Source: JBBIPA01 sp963775935 (lineage in GTDB: Bacteria; Chloroflexota; Dehalococcoidia; GIF9; UBA5629). Taken from it: a DNA stretch of 64,000 nt. Below are positions 1-7,994 of the stretch, one piece after another; positions within the stretch are counted from its first letter, which is position 1; each line of letters begins with the position of its first letter. The notes beneath the pieces are model-generated. The model was not told the DNA's origin. It did not search any database and was given only the letters and a program-made list of their open reading frames with translations. The position numbers and the translations under genes are program-made. The stretch lies in the NCBI GenBank assembly GCA_963775935.1, contig CAVZKR010000008.1, positions 219,087 through 283,086 of the forward strand. Reading direction: 5' to 3'.

Positions 1-468
1 CTTGCCCATATTAATTTCATCAACCGTTCCAATAAAGTCGGTAAATGGCCCATCAACAACTCTTACGTTCTCACCCTTCCTAAAACCAACCTTCACCTGA
101 GGTGAGCCATCTTGCATTTGCCTCAAGATAGCTTTTACTTCATCGTCAGCTAAAGGAGTGGGTTTATTCCCACCTCCAACAAAGCCGGTCACACCTGGAG
201 TATTACGTACCACCTGCCAGCTCTCATCGTCCATCTTCATTTCGACAAGCACATAGCCGGGGAATATCTTCTTCGTTACCGTCCTTCGTTGTCCCCCTCT
301 AATCTCAATCTCGTCTTCCGTTGGTATTACCACCTGAAATATTTTATCCTCGGCATCCATGGTTTTAATACGCTGTTCCAAGCTTCTCTTCACTTTCTCC
401 TCATATCCAGAGTAAGTATGTACAATGTACCAACGTTTAGTATTAACGCTTACTGATTTACTTTCCAC
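1..468 (-). CDS. nusG: Transcription termination/antitermination factor NusG (C-terminus off the window)
   Basis: The reading frame runs from a GTG at 468 to the window edge, so 156 residues are visible and the end is missing. They contain the NGN domain, beginning around the RWYIVHTYSGYEEKV segment, and the start of the KOW domain (GPFTDFIGTVDEI). NusG binds RNA polymerase and modulates elongation, and couples it to Rho or the ribosome. The start overlaps the secE stop by 11 nt, implying translational coupling. No clear Shine-Dalgarno is seen before the GTG, so the exact start is not certain. The order tuf-rpmG-secE-nusG is the conserved bacterial arrangement preceding rplKAJL. Confidence 0.95.
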   Translation of the reverse strand, partial: MESKSVSVNTKRWYIVHTYSGYEEKVKRSLEQRIKTMDAEDKIFQVVIPTEDEIEIRGGQRRTVTKKIFPGYVLVEMKMDDESWQVVRNTPGVTGFVGGGNKPTPLADDEVKAILRQMQDGSPQVKVGFRKGENVRVVDGPFTDFIGTVDEINMGK

Positions 469-691
469 CTAGAAAAACCCTCGCAACCAATTCAGAGAAC
501 CCATAATCTATAGCTCCAAGAAAGATCCCCACAATTGCACACACGGCAATGACCATAAGCGTAAGACGCATAGCCTCACGTCTCGTTGGCCAAGTCACCT
601 TTTTCAATTCATCAATAATTTCGCGAATAAAGGCAAACCGAGACCTCTTAGGCTTAACGGATTGAGTTTGTAGAGAATTCTTCTTAACCAA
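458..691 (-). CDS. secE: Preprotein translocase subunit SecE
   Basis: A 77-residue single-span membrane protein of the SecYEG channel. A basic N-terminus is followed by the family signature around residues 27-37 (IDELKKVTWPTR), and then one hydrophobic segment (about residues 43-62). The length is normal for the short bacterial form. The start is a TTG at 691 with a GGGAG-like ribosome site inside the end of rpmG, only 3 nt downstream of that gene's stop. It is part of the tuf-rpmG-secE-nusG unit. Confidence 0.95.
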   Translation of the reverse strand: MVKKNSLQTQSVKPKRSRFAFIREIIDELKKVTWPTRREAMRLTLMVIAVCAIVGIFLGAIDYGFSELVARVFLGGK

Positions 692-694
692 AGA

Positions 695-862
695 TTACTT
701 GGTCTCCCGATGGAGTGTGTGATGGCGGCAACGAGGACAATACTTCTTCAGCTCCAACCGTTGGCTATCGTTCTTCCTGTTTTTAGTAGTGGTATACGTC
801 CTCTCCTGGCACTCAGTACAGGCCAAGGTTATAATACCACGGGCATCACTTTTCTTCGCCAT
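695..862 (-). CDS. rpmG: 50S ribosomal protein L33
   Basis: A 55-codon gene I translated directly. It begins MAKKSDARGII and has two CxxC pairs (CTEC near residue 15 and CPRC near residue 44), the zinc-binding form of L33. Length and the conserved KKYCPRC segment fit the family. It begins 2 nt after the tuf stop and ends 3 nt before secE, so the three are translated from one message. Confidence 0.95.
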   Translation of the reverse strand: MAKKSDARGIITLACTECQERTYTTTKNRKNDSQRLELKKYCPRCRHHTLHRETK

Positions 863-864
863 AG

Positions 865-2064
865 CTATTCAAGAATCTTACTGATTACTCCGGCGCCAAC
901 TGTCCGTCCACCTTCTCGGATAGCAAATCGCAAACCTTCTTCCAAAGCTACCGGATAGATCAGCTTTATAGTCATCTTTACACTATCGCCTGGCATAACC
1001 ATTTCCACACCTTTGGGTAATTCTGCAATGCCAGTAACATCTAATGTTCTAATATAGAATTGAGGCTTATAACCATTAAAAAATGGTGTATGTCTACCAC
1101 CTTCTTCTTTGGTCAACACGTAAACCTCAGCTTCGAAATGGGTATGTGGTTTGACTGAACCAGGAGCCGCTAAAACTTGACCACGCTCCACCTCTTCTCT
1201 TTCAATACCTCTAACTAAACAACCGATGGCATCACCAGGTTCTGCACCGTTTAAAAGTTTATGAAACATTTCCACACCAGTAACCACAGTTTTACGAGTC
1301 TCTTTTATTCCAACGATGTCTATTTCATCTCCTACTTTAACCACACCACGATCAACTCTCCCAGTCACTACCGTACCACGTCCCTTAATGCTGAAGACAT
1401 CTTCTACCGGCATCAGGAACGGTTTATCTTTAGCCCTTACTGGCAACGGTATCCAATCATCTACGGCATCCATCAACTTGAGAATTCTGCCACACCACTG
1501 GCATTCTGGCTTACCGCAACCGCATTCCAGAGCCTTGGTAGCACTAACGCGAACGATGGGAGTCTTGTCTCCGGGAAACTTATACTTGGAAAGCAGTTCT
1601 CTTACTTCAAGTTCTACTAATTCCAGTAACTCTTCATCTTCCATCATGTCGACTTTATTTAAAGCTACGAGTATAGCAGGTACTTCCACCTGGCGAGCCA
1701 GTAGGATATGTTCTCTGGTCTGAGGCATCGGCCCATCCGGCGCACTCACTACCAATATGGCACCGTCCATCTGCGCAGCACCAGTAATCATGTTTTTAAT
1801 GTAGTCGGCATGCCCTGGGCAATCGACGTGGGCATAGTGCCTTTTCTTCGTTTCATACTCAATATGAGCAATAGCAATGGTCAAACCACGAGCCTTCTCT
1901 TCAGGAGCATTATCAATAGAATCGTAGGCTCGGTAACCTGCCATACCTTGTTTTGATAGCACCAGCGTGATCGCCGATGTCAAACTGGTCTTACCATGGT
2001 CAACGTGACCTATAGTACCCACGTTCAAATGCGGCTTGGTTCGTTCAAAAACCTTCTTTGCCAT
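865..2064 (-). CDS. tuf: Translation elongation factor Tu
   Basis: EF-Tu delivers aminoacyl-tRNA to the ribosome in a GTP-dependent way. The 399-residue protein starts at MAKKVFERTKPHLN (2064), 8 nt after an AAGGAGG site; a longer upstream frame would run into tRNA-Thr and is rejected. The G motifs are GHVDHGKT (about residues 19-26), DCPGH and NKVD. An unusual feature is a cysteine cluster at Cys181, Cys183, Cys188 and Cys191 (CGCGKPECQWC), in the loop after the SATKALE segment, where many EF-Tu proteins have a plain acidic loop. I recall a similar cluster in Dehalococcoidia, but cannot check it here. Transcribed from the tRNA promoter at 2449-2477. Confidence 0.98.
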   Translation of the reverse strand: MAKKVFERTKPHLNVGTIGHVDHGKTSLTSAITLVLSKQGMAGYRAYDSIDNAPEEKARGLTIAIAHIEYETKKRHYAHVDCPGHADYIKNMITGAAQMDGAILVVSAPDGPMPQTREHILLARQVEVPAILVALNKVDMMEDEELLELVELEVRELLSKYKFPGDKTPIVRVSATKALECGCGKPECQWCGRILKLMDAVDDWIPLPVRAKDKPFLMPVEDVFSIKGRGTVVTGRVDRGVVKVGDEIDIVGIKETRKTVVTGVEMFHKLLNGAEPGDAIGCLVRGIEREEVERGQVLAAPGSVKPHTHFEAEVYVLTKEEGGRHTPFFNGYKPQFYIRTLDVTGIAELPKGVEMVMPGDSVKMTIKLIYPVALEEGLRFAIREGGRTVGAGVISKILE

Positions 2065-2088
2065 ATAAAAAACCTCCTTCTTTAACCC

Positions 2089-2161
2089 AGCCCACAACCA
2101 GATTCGAACTGGTGACCCCGTTCTTACCAAGAACGTGCTCTACCGGCTGAGCTATGTGGGC
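2089..2161 (-). tRNA. tRNA-Thr(GGT)
   Basis: The 73-nt cloverleaf has 7-bp acceptor pairing GCCCACA/TGTGGGC, the T-loop motif GGTTCGAATC-like, and an anticodon loop TTGGTAA giving GGT. CCA is not encoded. It lies 24 nt upstream of tuf in the same transcript. Confidence 0.93.
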
Positions 2162-2231
2162 AAATTTCCTATTCTTCTCGTAGTGGGCTCTGATTATACA
2201 CCATTTCAATAGGTCATTTCAAAACCCACGG

Positions 2232-2317
2232 TGGTGGAGGGGGTAGGATTCGAACCTACGCAGCTATAAAGCGGCAGATTTACAGTCTGCTCCGATTGTC
2301 CACTCCGGCACCCCTCC
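2232..2317 (-). tRNA. tRNA-Tyr(GTA), CCA encoded
   Basis: A class II tRNA with a long variable arm. The acceptor is GGAGGGG/CCCCTCC, the anticodon loop CTGTAAA gives GTA, and the T-arm is GTAGG-TTCGAAT-CCTAC. Unlike both neighbouring threonine tRNAs, the gene encodes ACCA at its 3' end. Confidence 0.94.
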
Positions 2318-2336
2318 AACCGAAATCGCAGGCGAA

Positions 2337-2409
2337 AGCCCGAGAGGGGAGTCGAACCCGCTAACCTACCGATTACAAGTCGGTTGCGCTGCCATTGCGC
2401 TACTCGGGC
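2337..2409 (-). tRNA. tRNA-Thr(TGT)
   Basis: The 73-nt cloverleaf has acceptor GCCCGAG/CTCGGGC and an anticodon loop TTGTAAT giving TGT. It is the first gene of the tRNA-tuf-secE-nusG transcript. The order Thr-Tyr-Thr-tuf resembles thrU-tyrU-glyT-thrT-tufB of enterobacteria without the glycine tRNA. Confidence 0.93.
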
Positions 2410-2448
2410 AAATCGACGATTTCCTGTTTAATTTAACTACGGGCTGCT

Positions 2449-2477
2449 AGTATAAATAATAGTATAATAAAAGTCAA
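2449..2477 (-). promoter_or_regulatory. Sigma-70-type promoter of the tRNA-tuf-secE-nusG operon
   Basis: Read on the minus strand: TTGACT (2477-2472), 17-nt spacer, TATACT (2454-2449). A second TATACT lies in the spacer but is too close to the -35. Transcription would start about 32 nt upstream of tRNA-Thr(TGT). Confidence 0.85.
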
Positions 2478-2507
2478 TAAATGCCAAACGCAGGCCGATT
2501 CTGCAAA

Positions 2508-2536
2508 TTGACACTCAAAATATGGTAGAGTACAAT
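2508..2536 (+). promoter_or_regulatory. Sigma-70-type promoter of the bifunctional-nuclease gene
   Basis: TTGACA (2508-2513), a 17-nt spacer and TACAAT (2531-2536). The predicted transcription start near 2543 excludes the TTG at 2541 as a start codon and supports ATG 2568. It stands back to back with the tRNA-operon promoter, with 30 nt between the two -35 boxes. Confidence 0.85.
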
Positions 2537-2567
2537 AACTTTGCGTGATTTGTATGGAGGAATGCTT

Positions 2568-3347
2568 ATGCTAGAGATGACAATAGACAGCATCCGAGTA
2601 AGCCCGATGAACTACCAGCATGTAGTGATCTTAAAGGAAAAAAACTCGGATCGCTACCTGCCGATATGGATTGGGCCTGAAGAAGCAGATGCAATTCGTA
2701 GAAAGCTAGAGAATATTGAAGTGCCTCGCCCACTTACCCATGACTTGCTCAAAAATGCAATCGTCGCTTTCGAATCGTTATCAGGAGCATCACTTAACAG
2801 AGTCGTTGTAAACGATCTCCGTGCCGATACTTTCTATGCTCAGATAGTTTTTGAGTTTAACGATGGGCCAATTCCAACAATTCTACGTCCTACATCGAAG
2901 AGTAATATTCCAGACTATGATAAAAACGCATCAGTATTCCTCACGTGGCAAGGCAAAGAGCATAAAGCCAAAGTTGCCACCAAATGGCAGGAGGCAAGCA
3001 GGAAATTTATAGAGGCGGAAAATTCCGATGGCTTAATTTTTGAATTGTGCTTTGATAAAGCTCATGATAGATGGTTGCTCACCAAAATCAAACTTGACTC
3101 CCGCCCCAGTGATGCTATTGCTTTTGCAGTGCGTGCCATGACCCCAATCTATGCTGAGGATATAGTCCTTGATAAGGCAGGGATCACCTTTGATAAAGAG
3201 ACCGGTAAGCCTATTTCTCTACAAAAAAACAGCAGAGAAGAGGGAGAGCGAGGTAAAGTTGATGAACAAGACCTCAAAAAGTTTCCAGCTATTTTTGATT
3301 TCATCAACACACTCGATATAGACGATCTTGGCAAGCATAAATCATGA
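2568..3347 (+). CDS. Bifunctional nuclease (BFN/DUF151) domain protein with an internal insertion
   Basis: The 259-residue protein carries the two halves of the BFN domain. The N-terminal half has YLPIWIGPEEADAI (about residues 30-43), THDLL and DTFYAQIVFE (87-96). The C-terminal half has LDSRPSDAIAFAVR (176-189). In usual family members these blocks are about 10 residues apart; here about 70 residues of unrelated sequence (roughly 98-170) lie between them. The family is proposed to have RNase/DNase activity, but its role is poorly known. ATG 2568 has a GGAGG 7 nt upstream; earlier in-frame codons lie on or before the ribosome site. It is apparently monocistronic. Confidence 0.85.
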   Translation: MLEMTIDSIRVSPMNYQHVVILKEKNSDRYLPIWIGPEEADAIRRKLENIEVPRPLTHDLLKNAIVAFESLSGASLNRVVVNDLRADTFYAQIVFEFNDGPIPTILRPTSKSNIPDYDKNASVFLTWQGKEHKAKVATKWQEASRKFIEAENSDGLIFELCFDKAHDRWLLTKIKLDSRPSDAIAFAVRAMTPIYAEDIVLDKAGITFDKETGKPISLQKNSREEGERGKVDEQDLKKFPAIFDFINTLDIDDLGKHKS

Positions 3348-3678
3348 AGCCACTCTTTATGAAGGAACATCTAACTAAAAACTCATTTCTACAACTATTC
3401 GCCTAAGCGAGAAAACGCAAGTAACCTTTACCAATTTCACTTATAAAGCAAGACTTCGTTCAAAACTCGGAGGCAATTTCACTGACACTGATTTGATAGA
3501 ACCACCTAAGTTATTAAAGTATACGAACGGAGATTTCTTTAAGCTTTTTAATAGGGGGTGACAAAAAAGAAGGATTCATGTATACTATTTACTCAGTATG
3601 ATTAGGTTATACGAAGTTCATTTACGGTAGACCAAAGTTGAATCGCACTATGAAACAACGCTGAACTACCTCATACGT
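3348..3678 (+). promoter_or_regulatory. Intergenic region with the ATP synthase operon promoter (3558-3586)
   Basis: No credible gene is seen in this 331-nt gap. GTGACA (3558-3563), a 17-nt spacer and TATACT (3581-3586) form a good promoter that would start the atp message near 3593. That leaves a leader of about 85 nt before the first gene. Confidence 0.7.
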
Positions 3679-4020
3679 GTGGTATCAACTGATACTATAA
3701 ATTTGTTTGTGTCTTTAAAAAAGGGAATATCTGGGATAGTGCGGCAGAAACACTCTGAGCAACCAAGAGTCAGAGAATGGGTAAAACCTCTCTGGTTCCT
3801 TTTTACGGTTGGCTGGTATGTGGTCTTGAGTGTTCTTATACCAACAGGCATCGGTTTTTGGCTCGACCAGCCGCAGCAGTTTAATAGCCGCCCTCTCTAT
3901 ACATTAATTGGATTTGGTGTTGGAACGGTTATAGCCTTTTACGGTCTATATCGTATGCTTCGCCAATTCTATAATGAGCAGAAAGAACAGAGCAAGAACA
4001 AGGAGTCGAACAATAAGTAG
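3679..4020 (+). CDS. atpI: AtpI/AtpZ-like ATP synthase accessory protein
   Basis: A 113-residue protein with two hydrophobic segments (about 41-60 and 73-95) separated by a short loop with a GIGFWLD segment, as in AtpI/AtpZ (gene 1) proteins that assist c-ring assembly or ion uptake. It is the first gene of the atp operon, ending 3 nt before atpB. The tail is highly charged (lysine/asparagine rich). The GTG at 3679 has no ribosome site, so the true start could be slightly downstream. Confidence 0.75.
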   Translation: MVSTDTINLFVSLKKGISGIVRQKHSEQPRVREWVKPLWFLFTVGWYVVLSVLIPTGIGFWLDQPQQFNSRPLYTLIGFGVGTVIAFYGLYRMLRQFYNEQKEQSKNKESNNK

Positions 4021-4023
4021 ACC

Positions 4024-4977
4024 ATGAGAACTGGCTGTTCTATTAAGGTACTCTTACCAGTATCTATCATAATACTGATTCTTGTTATTGTTGGCTTTAT
4101 TTCAGGACCAATAGGATCACGTTTATTTGGGATCGAACCACCCAGCTTTCTCAGCGTTCCCAAACCACATGTTGTGCTCCCCTCTGAGGGGATATTCAAG
4201 GTTTCTGATTTTTTCACCATCACCAATACTATTCTTGCTTCATGGTTTTCTATCATTTTACTGGTTATCCTATTCTATTTTTGTACGCGCAAAATGAAAC
4301 TCATACCAGGCAGGCTGCAAGGTTTTGCCGAATTAGTCGTAGAGTTATTGTTGGACTTCATGAAAGGTGCCGCAGGAGAGAAGAATGCTCGTATACTTTT
4401 CCCTGTCGTTGCCACCATCTTTCTCTACGTATTAACCAATGCCTATTTGGCTCTCCTCCCATTTTTCGGGACAATAGGTTTTCACGAAATACATGAGGGT
4501 GAAGAGATTTTTGTACCATTTCTCCGTGCAGCAAATACCGATGTCAATGTCCCACTTTCGATTGCGATTGTAGCATTCGCCTTCATCGAATTCTGTGGAA
4601 TACGCGCCCTTGGCTTCGGTCACTACATAAATGGCTTCTTTAATTTTGGGCAACTAAGTGACGGTTTTTCAAATCTAATCAAAGGTAAAATCCGCCCGGC
4701 TATCTCTGGAATTATGTTGGGGTTCATTAATATATTTGTGGGAGTATTGGAAATTTTTAGCCATTTTATTCGTATGGTCAGCTTTACCTTCCGTCTCTTC
4801 GGCAATATGACTGCTGGTGAAATATTACTGGTAGTTGTCTGTTTCTTGCTCCCCTTTATATTTCCTGTAATATTTTATAGTTTGGAATTACTCATTGGCT
4901 TTATCCAGGCGTTAATATTTGCGGGCTTAACTCTTGTATTCGGGGCTATTGCTTTAACACCTCATGCTGAGGAATAA
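4024..4977 (+). CDS. atpB: ATP synthase F0 subunit a
   Basis: The membrane stator subunit that forms the proton half-channels. It has 317 residues and several membrane segments. The diagnostic helix FRLFGNMTAGE contains the essential arginine (about residue 257), followed by the last helix pair (SLELLIGFIQALIFAGLTL). It is longer than typical bacterial subunit a (about 240-280) because of an extended N-terminus with a periplasmic loop near residues 40-60. Confidence 0.96.
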   Translation: MRTGCSIKVLLPVSIIILILVIVGFISGPIGSRLFGIEPPSFLSVPKPHVVLPSEGIFKVSDFFTITNTILASWFSIILLVILFYFCTRKMKLIPGRLQGFAELVVELLLDFMKGAAGEKNARILFPVVATIFLYVLTNAYLALLPFFGTIGFHEIHEGEEIFVPFLRAANTDVNVPLSIAIVAFAFIEFCGIRALGFGHYINGFFNFGQLSDGFSNLIKGKIRPAISGIMLGFINIFVGVLEIFSHFIRMVSFTFRLFGNMTAGEILLVVVCFLLPFIFPVIFYSLELLIGFIQALIFAGLTLVFGAIALTPHAEE

Positions 4978-5000
4978 CATATTCGAAAGGAGAAAAGCGA

Positions 5001-5231
5001 ATGGATGCAGGAACAATGAAAATGTTAGCGGTGGGGTTGGTTGCCGGGCTGGGTTTTTTAGGCCCAGGATTAGCCTTAGGACTCATTGGCTTTAGTGCCA
5101 TGCAGGCGCTGGGAAGAAATCCCGAGGCTCGAGGGCCCATCCTAACCAACATGATCTTGATTGGTGCCTTGGCCGAAGCTATTGGTATCTATGCCCTGAT
5201 TGTGGCTATTATTCTGGCTTTGGTAGCATAA
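5001..5231 (+). CDS. atpE: ATP synthase F0 subunit c
   Basis: A 76-residue hairpin of two membrane helices joined by the polar loop GRNPEARG. The ion-binding glutamate lies in GALAEAIGIY (about residue 59). Sodium-binding rings need a glutamine in helix 1 and Ser/Thr directly after the glutamate; here helix 1 has GPGLALGLIG and the glutamate is followed by alanine. A proton-driven enzyme is therefore the better reading. Preceded by AAAGGAG. Confidence 0.97.
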   Translation: MDAGTMKMLAVGLVAGLGFLGPGLALGLIGFSAMQALGRNPEARGPILTNMILIGALAEAIGIYALIVAIILALVA

Positions 5232-5247
5232 TAGGGAGGAATAAACA

Positions 5248-5358
5248 ATGGATAATAGTGGGTTACCAATTTCAATAAGCATTATTATTTTTGGAGTGAT
5301 ACTGGGCCTTTTCATATTCGCTGGCCTCATCATTGCTGCGGTAATTGGCTTATTGTAG
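5248..5358 (+). CDS. Small 36-residue membrane peptide in the ATP synthase operon
   Basis: The open frame starts MDNSGLPIS and then forms one continuous hydrophobic helix to its end at GLL. It has a strong GGGAGG ribosome site 8 nt upstream. It sits between atpE (16 nt before) and atpF (33 nt after), the position where no gene is expected in the usual c-b order. I do not recognise a family. It may be a small F0-associated peptide or a c-ring/b assembly factor. The RBS, uninterrupted hydrophobic coding and tight packing argue that it is translated. Confidence 0.65.
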   Translation: MDNSGLPISISIIIFGVILGLFIFAGLIIAAVIGLL

Positions 5359-5391
5359 TAGGTCTATAATAAAGAAAAAAGGCGGAGTTAC

Positions 5392-5883
5392 ATGGAAGGT
5401 ATTGGTATCAACCTGCCGTTGCTATTGGCTTTTGTCGTAAACTTTATCATTTTACTTGTGCTTCTAAGCGTGTTCCTGTATAAGCCCGTACTTAAAAAGC
5501 TTGACGAGCGCCAGGCCAAAGTAAAGGAGAGCATGGAGCAAGCTGAAAGAATCAAGCAACAAGTAACAGAAACAGAAGGAAACATTAAGACACAACTGGA
5601 CTCAGCGCGCAAAGAAGGGCAACATATAATTGCTCAAGCTGAACAGATGGGAGAGCGGTTAAAGGTAGAAACAAAGGAAGAAGCTCGCCATGAAGCTGAA
5701 TCTCTTATCAGCAAGGCTCGCGTTGAAATACAACGTCAAAGGGATAAAGATATCGAGGAACTGCGTAAGCAATTTGCAGATATTGCCATTCTAGCAGCGG
5801 AAAAGGTTATTAAAGAAACATTGGATAAAGAGAAACATCGTAAGCTTATTGATGAAGTATTAGAGGAATCGAAGCTCAAATAA
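5392..5883 (+). CDS. atpF: ATP synthase F0 subunit b
   Basis: A 163-residue peripheral-stalk subunit: one N-terminal membrane helix (about 7-28), then a long charged coiled coil ending in the conserved ADIAILAAEKVIKETLD segment. Preceded by a GGCGGAG ribosome site. Confidence 0.95.
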   Translation: MEGIGINLPLLLAFVVNFIILLVLLSVFLYKPVLKKLDERQAKVKESMEQAERIKQQVTETEGNIKTQLDSARKEGQHIIAQAEQMGERLKVETKEEARHEAESLISKARVEIQRQRDKDIEELRKQFADIAILAAEKVIKETLDKEKHRKLIDEVLEESKLK

Positions 5884-5902
5884 GTATAAAGGTCATGGTT
5901 CT

Positions 5903-6442
5903 GTGTCAATAACTACATCGAGTAAACGATATGCTCAGGCTGTCTTCCAAATAGCCAAGGGGCAAAATACCCTGGATGAATGGAAAGCTGATCTGAATAA
6001 AATAGCGGATTTAATGCAGAATCCTGAATTTGCCTCTGCTATCGATAATCCCAAGTTACCTTTTGAACTAAAAGCGAAACTTGTAGAAGAGATGCTAGGC
6101 AAAGTAAAACCGCTAGCAGTAAATCTAGCCTATTTGTTAATAGTAAAAAATAAATTCAAGAATGCTGAACAGATTGCTAAAGAATTTGATCAATTGCTGA
6201 ACGAGCATCATGGAGTAAAACATGCTGAGATAATCACCGCAGTTCCAATGGATAATACCGATAAAAATAACTTTGTACAACGACTTGAAGCTATGATTGA
6301 GAATAAAATTGAAGCCGATTTCAAGGTGGACCCTTCGATTTTAGGCGGTGTTATAGCAAGGGTAAATGGCAGTCTCATTGATGGTAGCATTCTTAATACG
6401 TTAAAAATGCTAAAGAAAAGTATGGTGGGGACGAGCAAGTAA
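5903..6442 (+). CDS. atpH: ATP synthase F1 subunit delta
   Basis: A 179-residue OSCP/delta-type protein joining the stalk to the F1 head. The N-terminal helical bundle starts SSKRYAQAVFQIA; the C-terminal part has the family segment DPSILGGVIARVNGSLIDGSI. It starts at GTG 5903, 10 nt after an AAAGG site. Confidence 0.94.
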   Translation: MSITTSSKRYAQAVFQIAKGQNTLDEWKADLNKIADLMQNPEFASAIDNPKLPFELKAKLVEEMLGKVKPLAVNLAYLLIVKNKFKNAEQIAKEFDQLLNEHHGVKHAEIITAVPMDNTDKNNFVQRLEAMIENKIEADFKVDPSILGGVIARVNGSLIDGSILNTLKMLKKSMVGTSK

Positions 6443-6465
6443 ATTCCCATAAGGGGGTAAATAAA

Positions 6466-7977
6466 GTGACGACGGAAAAGCGTGACATAATCGCGGTTCT
6501 AAAGGAACAGATTGAGCACTTCGGCACTGCTGTTACCATGGTGGAAGTTGGCACTGTTGTTGAAGTTGGTGATGGCGTTGCACGGATTCACGGATTGCGT
6601 GGTGCTCGCTATAATGAATTGTTGGAATTCCCTCACAATATCGTGGGATTAGCCCTCAACTTGGAGGAGGATAACGTTGCTGCTGTAATTCTAGGTGATT
6701 ACAGCAAAATAAAAGAGGGCACAGAGGTACGCTGCACTGGAAAAGTTGTAGAAGTACCGGTTGGTAATGAGCTTGTTGGAAGAGTTATCAACCCTGTTGG
6801 CGAGCCATTAGACGGAATGGGGCCATTGCATGCGAAAAAAACAAAACCTATAGAGCGTATTGCTCCCAACGTTGTAGCCCGACAATCAGTTAACGTCCCT
6901 ATCCACACAGGAATTAAAATTGTTGACAGTCTTATCCCGATCGGGAGAGGCCAACGTGAACTCATTATAGGCGATCGCGCAATAGGTAAATCGGCAATAG
7001 CTATAGATACCATTATCAGCCAGAAAAGTACTGGAGTTATTTGTATTTATGTGGCTATCGGACAGAAGACATCGAAGGTAGCACAGGTAATAGAGACATT
7101 TAAGAAATTCGGCGCTATGGACCATACAATCATAGTAGTCGCAAATGCCTCTGACCCTGCTTCACTTCAATATCTTGCCCCTTATTCAGGTTGTGCTATT
7201 GGTGAGGAATTCATGGAGCAAGGAAAGGACGCTTTAATTGTCTATGACGACTTAACAAAGCATGCCTGGGCTTATCGCCAAATATCTCTAATACTGCGGC
7301 GGCCGCCAGGCCGTGAGGCATATCCAGGTGATGTCTTCTATCTCCACAGCAGGCTTCTCGAAAGAGCAGCAAAGCTGTCAGCCGAGCATGGTGGGGGTTC
7401 ACTTACGGCACTACCCATTATCGAAATACAGGCTGGAGACCTATCCGCTTACATACCAACCAATGTGATTTCAATCACTGATGGACAAATAATCCTTGAA
7501 ACGGACCTGTTTAATAGTGGCATTCGTCCTGCATTAAATTCTGGGCTCTCGGTATCCCGTGTCGGCGGCAATGCTCAGACAAAAGCAATGCGGCAAGTAG
7601 CCGGCAAATTACGATTGGATATGGCTCAATACAGTGAATTGGCCACATTTACTCAGTTCGGCACCTCAGATCTGGATAAAGCTACCAGAGCACAGCTAGA
7701 GCGAGGCCAAAGAATTACCGAGGTACTGAAACAACCTCAGTATGCCCCAATGCCTCTATGGAAGGAGGTTACAATTCTCTATGCGGTAACTAACGGTTAC
7801 TTAGACGATGTCCCGCTAGAGAAGGTTGCAGCCTTTGAGCAAAGTTTCCATCGTTTTATAGAAAGTAATAAGCCTGAGATATTGAAACGGATTGAGACGG
7901 ATAAAGAGCTCAAAACGGAAACTGAGCAAGCATTAAAAGCAGCGATATCAGAATTTAAACAGAATGTAACTTATTAA
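6466..7977 (+). CDS. atpA: ATP synthase F1 subunit alpha
   Basis: A 503-residue non-catalytic nucleotide-binding subunit. It has an N-terminal beta barrel, a P-loop GDRAIGKS at residues 169-176, and the arginine-finger region ending in the RPALNSGLSVSRVGG segment. Full length. GTG start after AAGGGGG. Confidence 0.98.
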   Translation: MTTEKRDIIAVLKEQIEHFGTAVTMVEVGTVVEVGDGVARIHGLRGARYNELLEFPHNIVGLALNLEEDNVAAVILGDYSKIKEGTEVRCTGKVVEVPVGNELVGRVINPVGEPLDGMGPLHAKKTKPIERIAPNVVARQSVNVPIHTGIKIVDSLIPIGRGQRELIIGDRAIGKSAIAIDTIISQKSTGVICIYVAIGQKTSKVAQVIETFKKFGAMDHTIIVVANASDPASLQYLAPYSGCAIGEEFMEQGKDALIVYDDLTKHAWAYRQISLILRRPPGREAYPGDVFYLHSRLLERAAKLSAEHGGGSLTALPIIEIQAGDLSAYIPTNVISITDGQIILETDLFNSGIRPALNSGLSVSRVGGNAQTKAMRQVAGKLRLDMAQYSELATFTQFGTSDLDKATRAQLERGQRITEVLKQPQYAPMPLWKEVTILYAVTNGYLDDVPLEKVAAFEQSFHRFIESNKPEILKRIETDKELKTETEQALKAAISEFKQNVTY

Positions 7978-7994
7978 GTTGAAAGAAGAAAAAG

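Noticed and set aside
1260..1956. Plus-strand frames opposite tuf
   Set aside because: Antisense shadows of EF-Tu without ribosome sites or family features.
5001..5231. Sodium-driven ATP synthase
   Set aside because: Subunit c lacks the helix-1 glutamine and the Ser/Thr after the glutamate.
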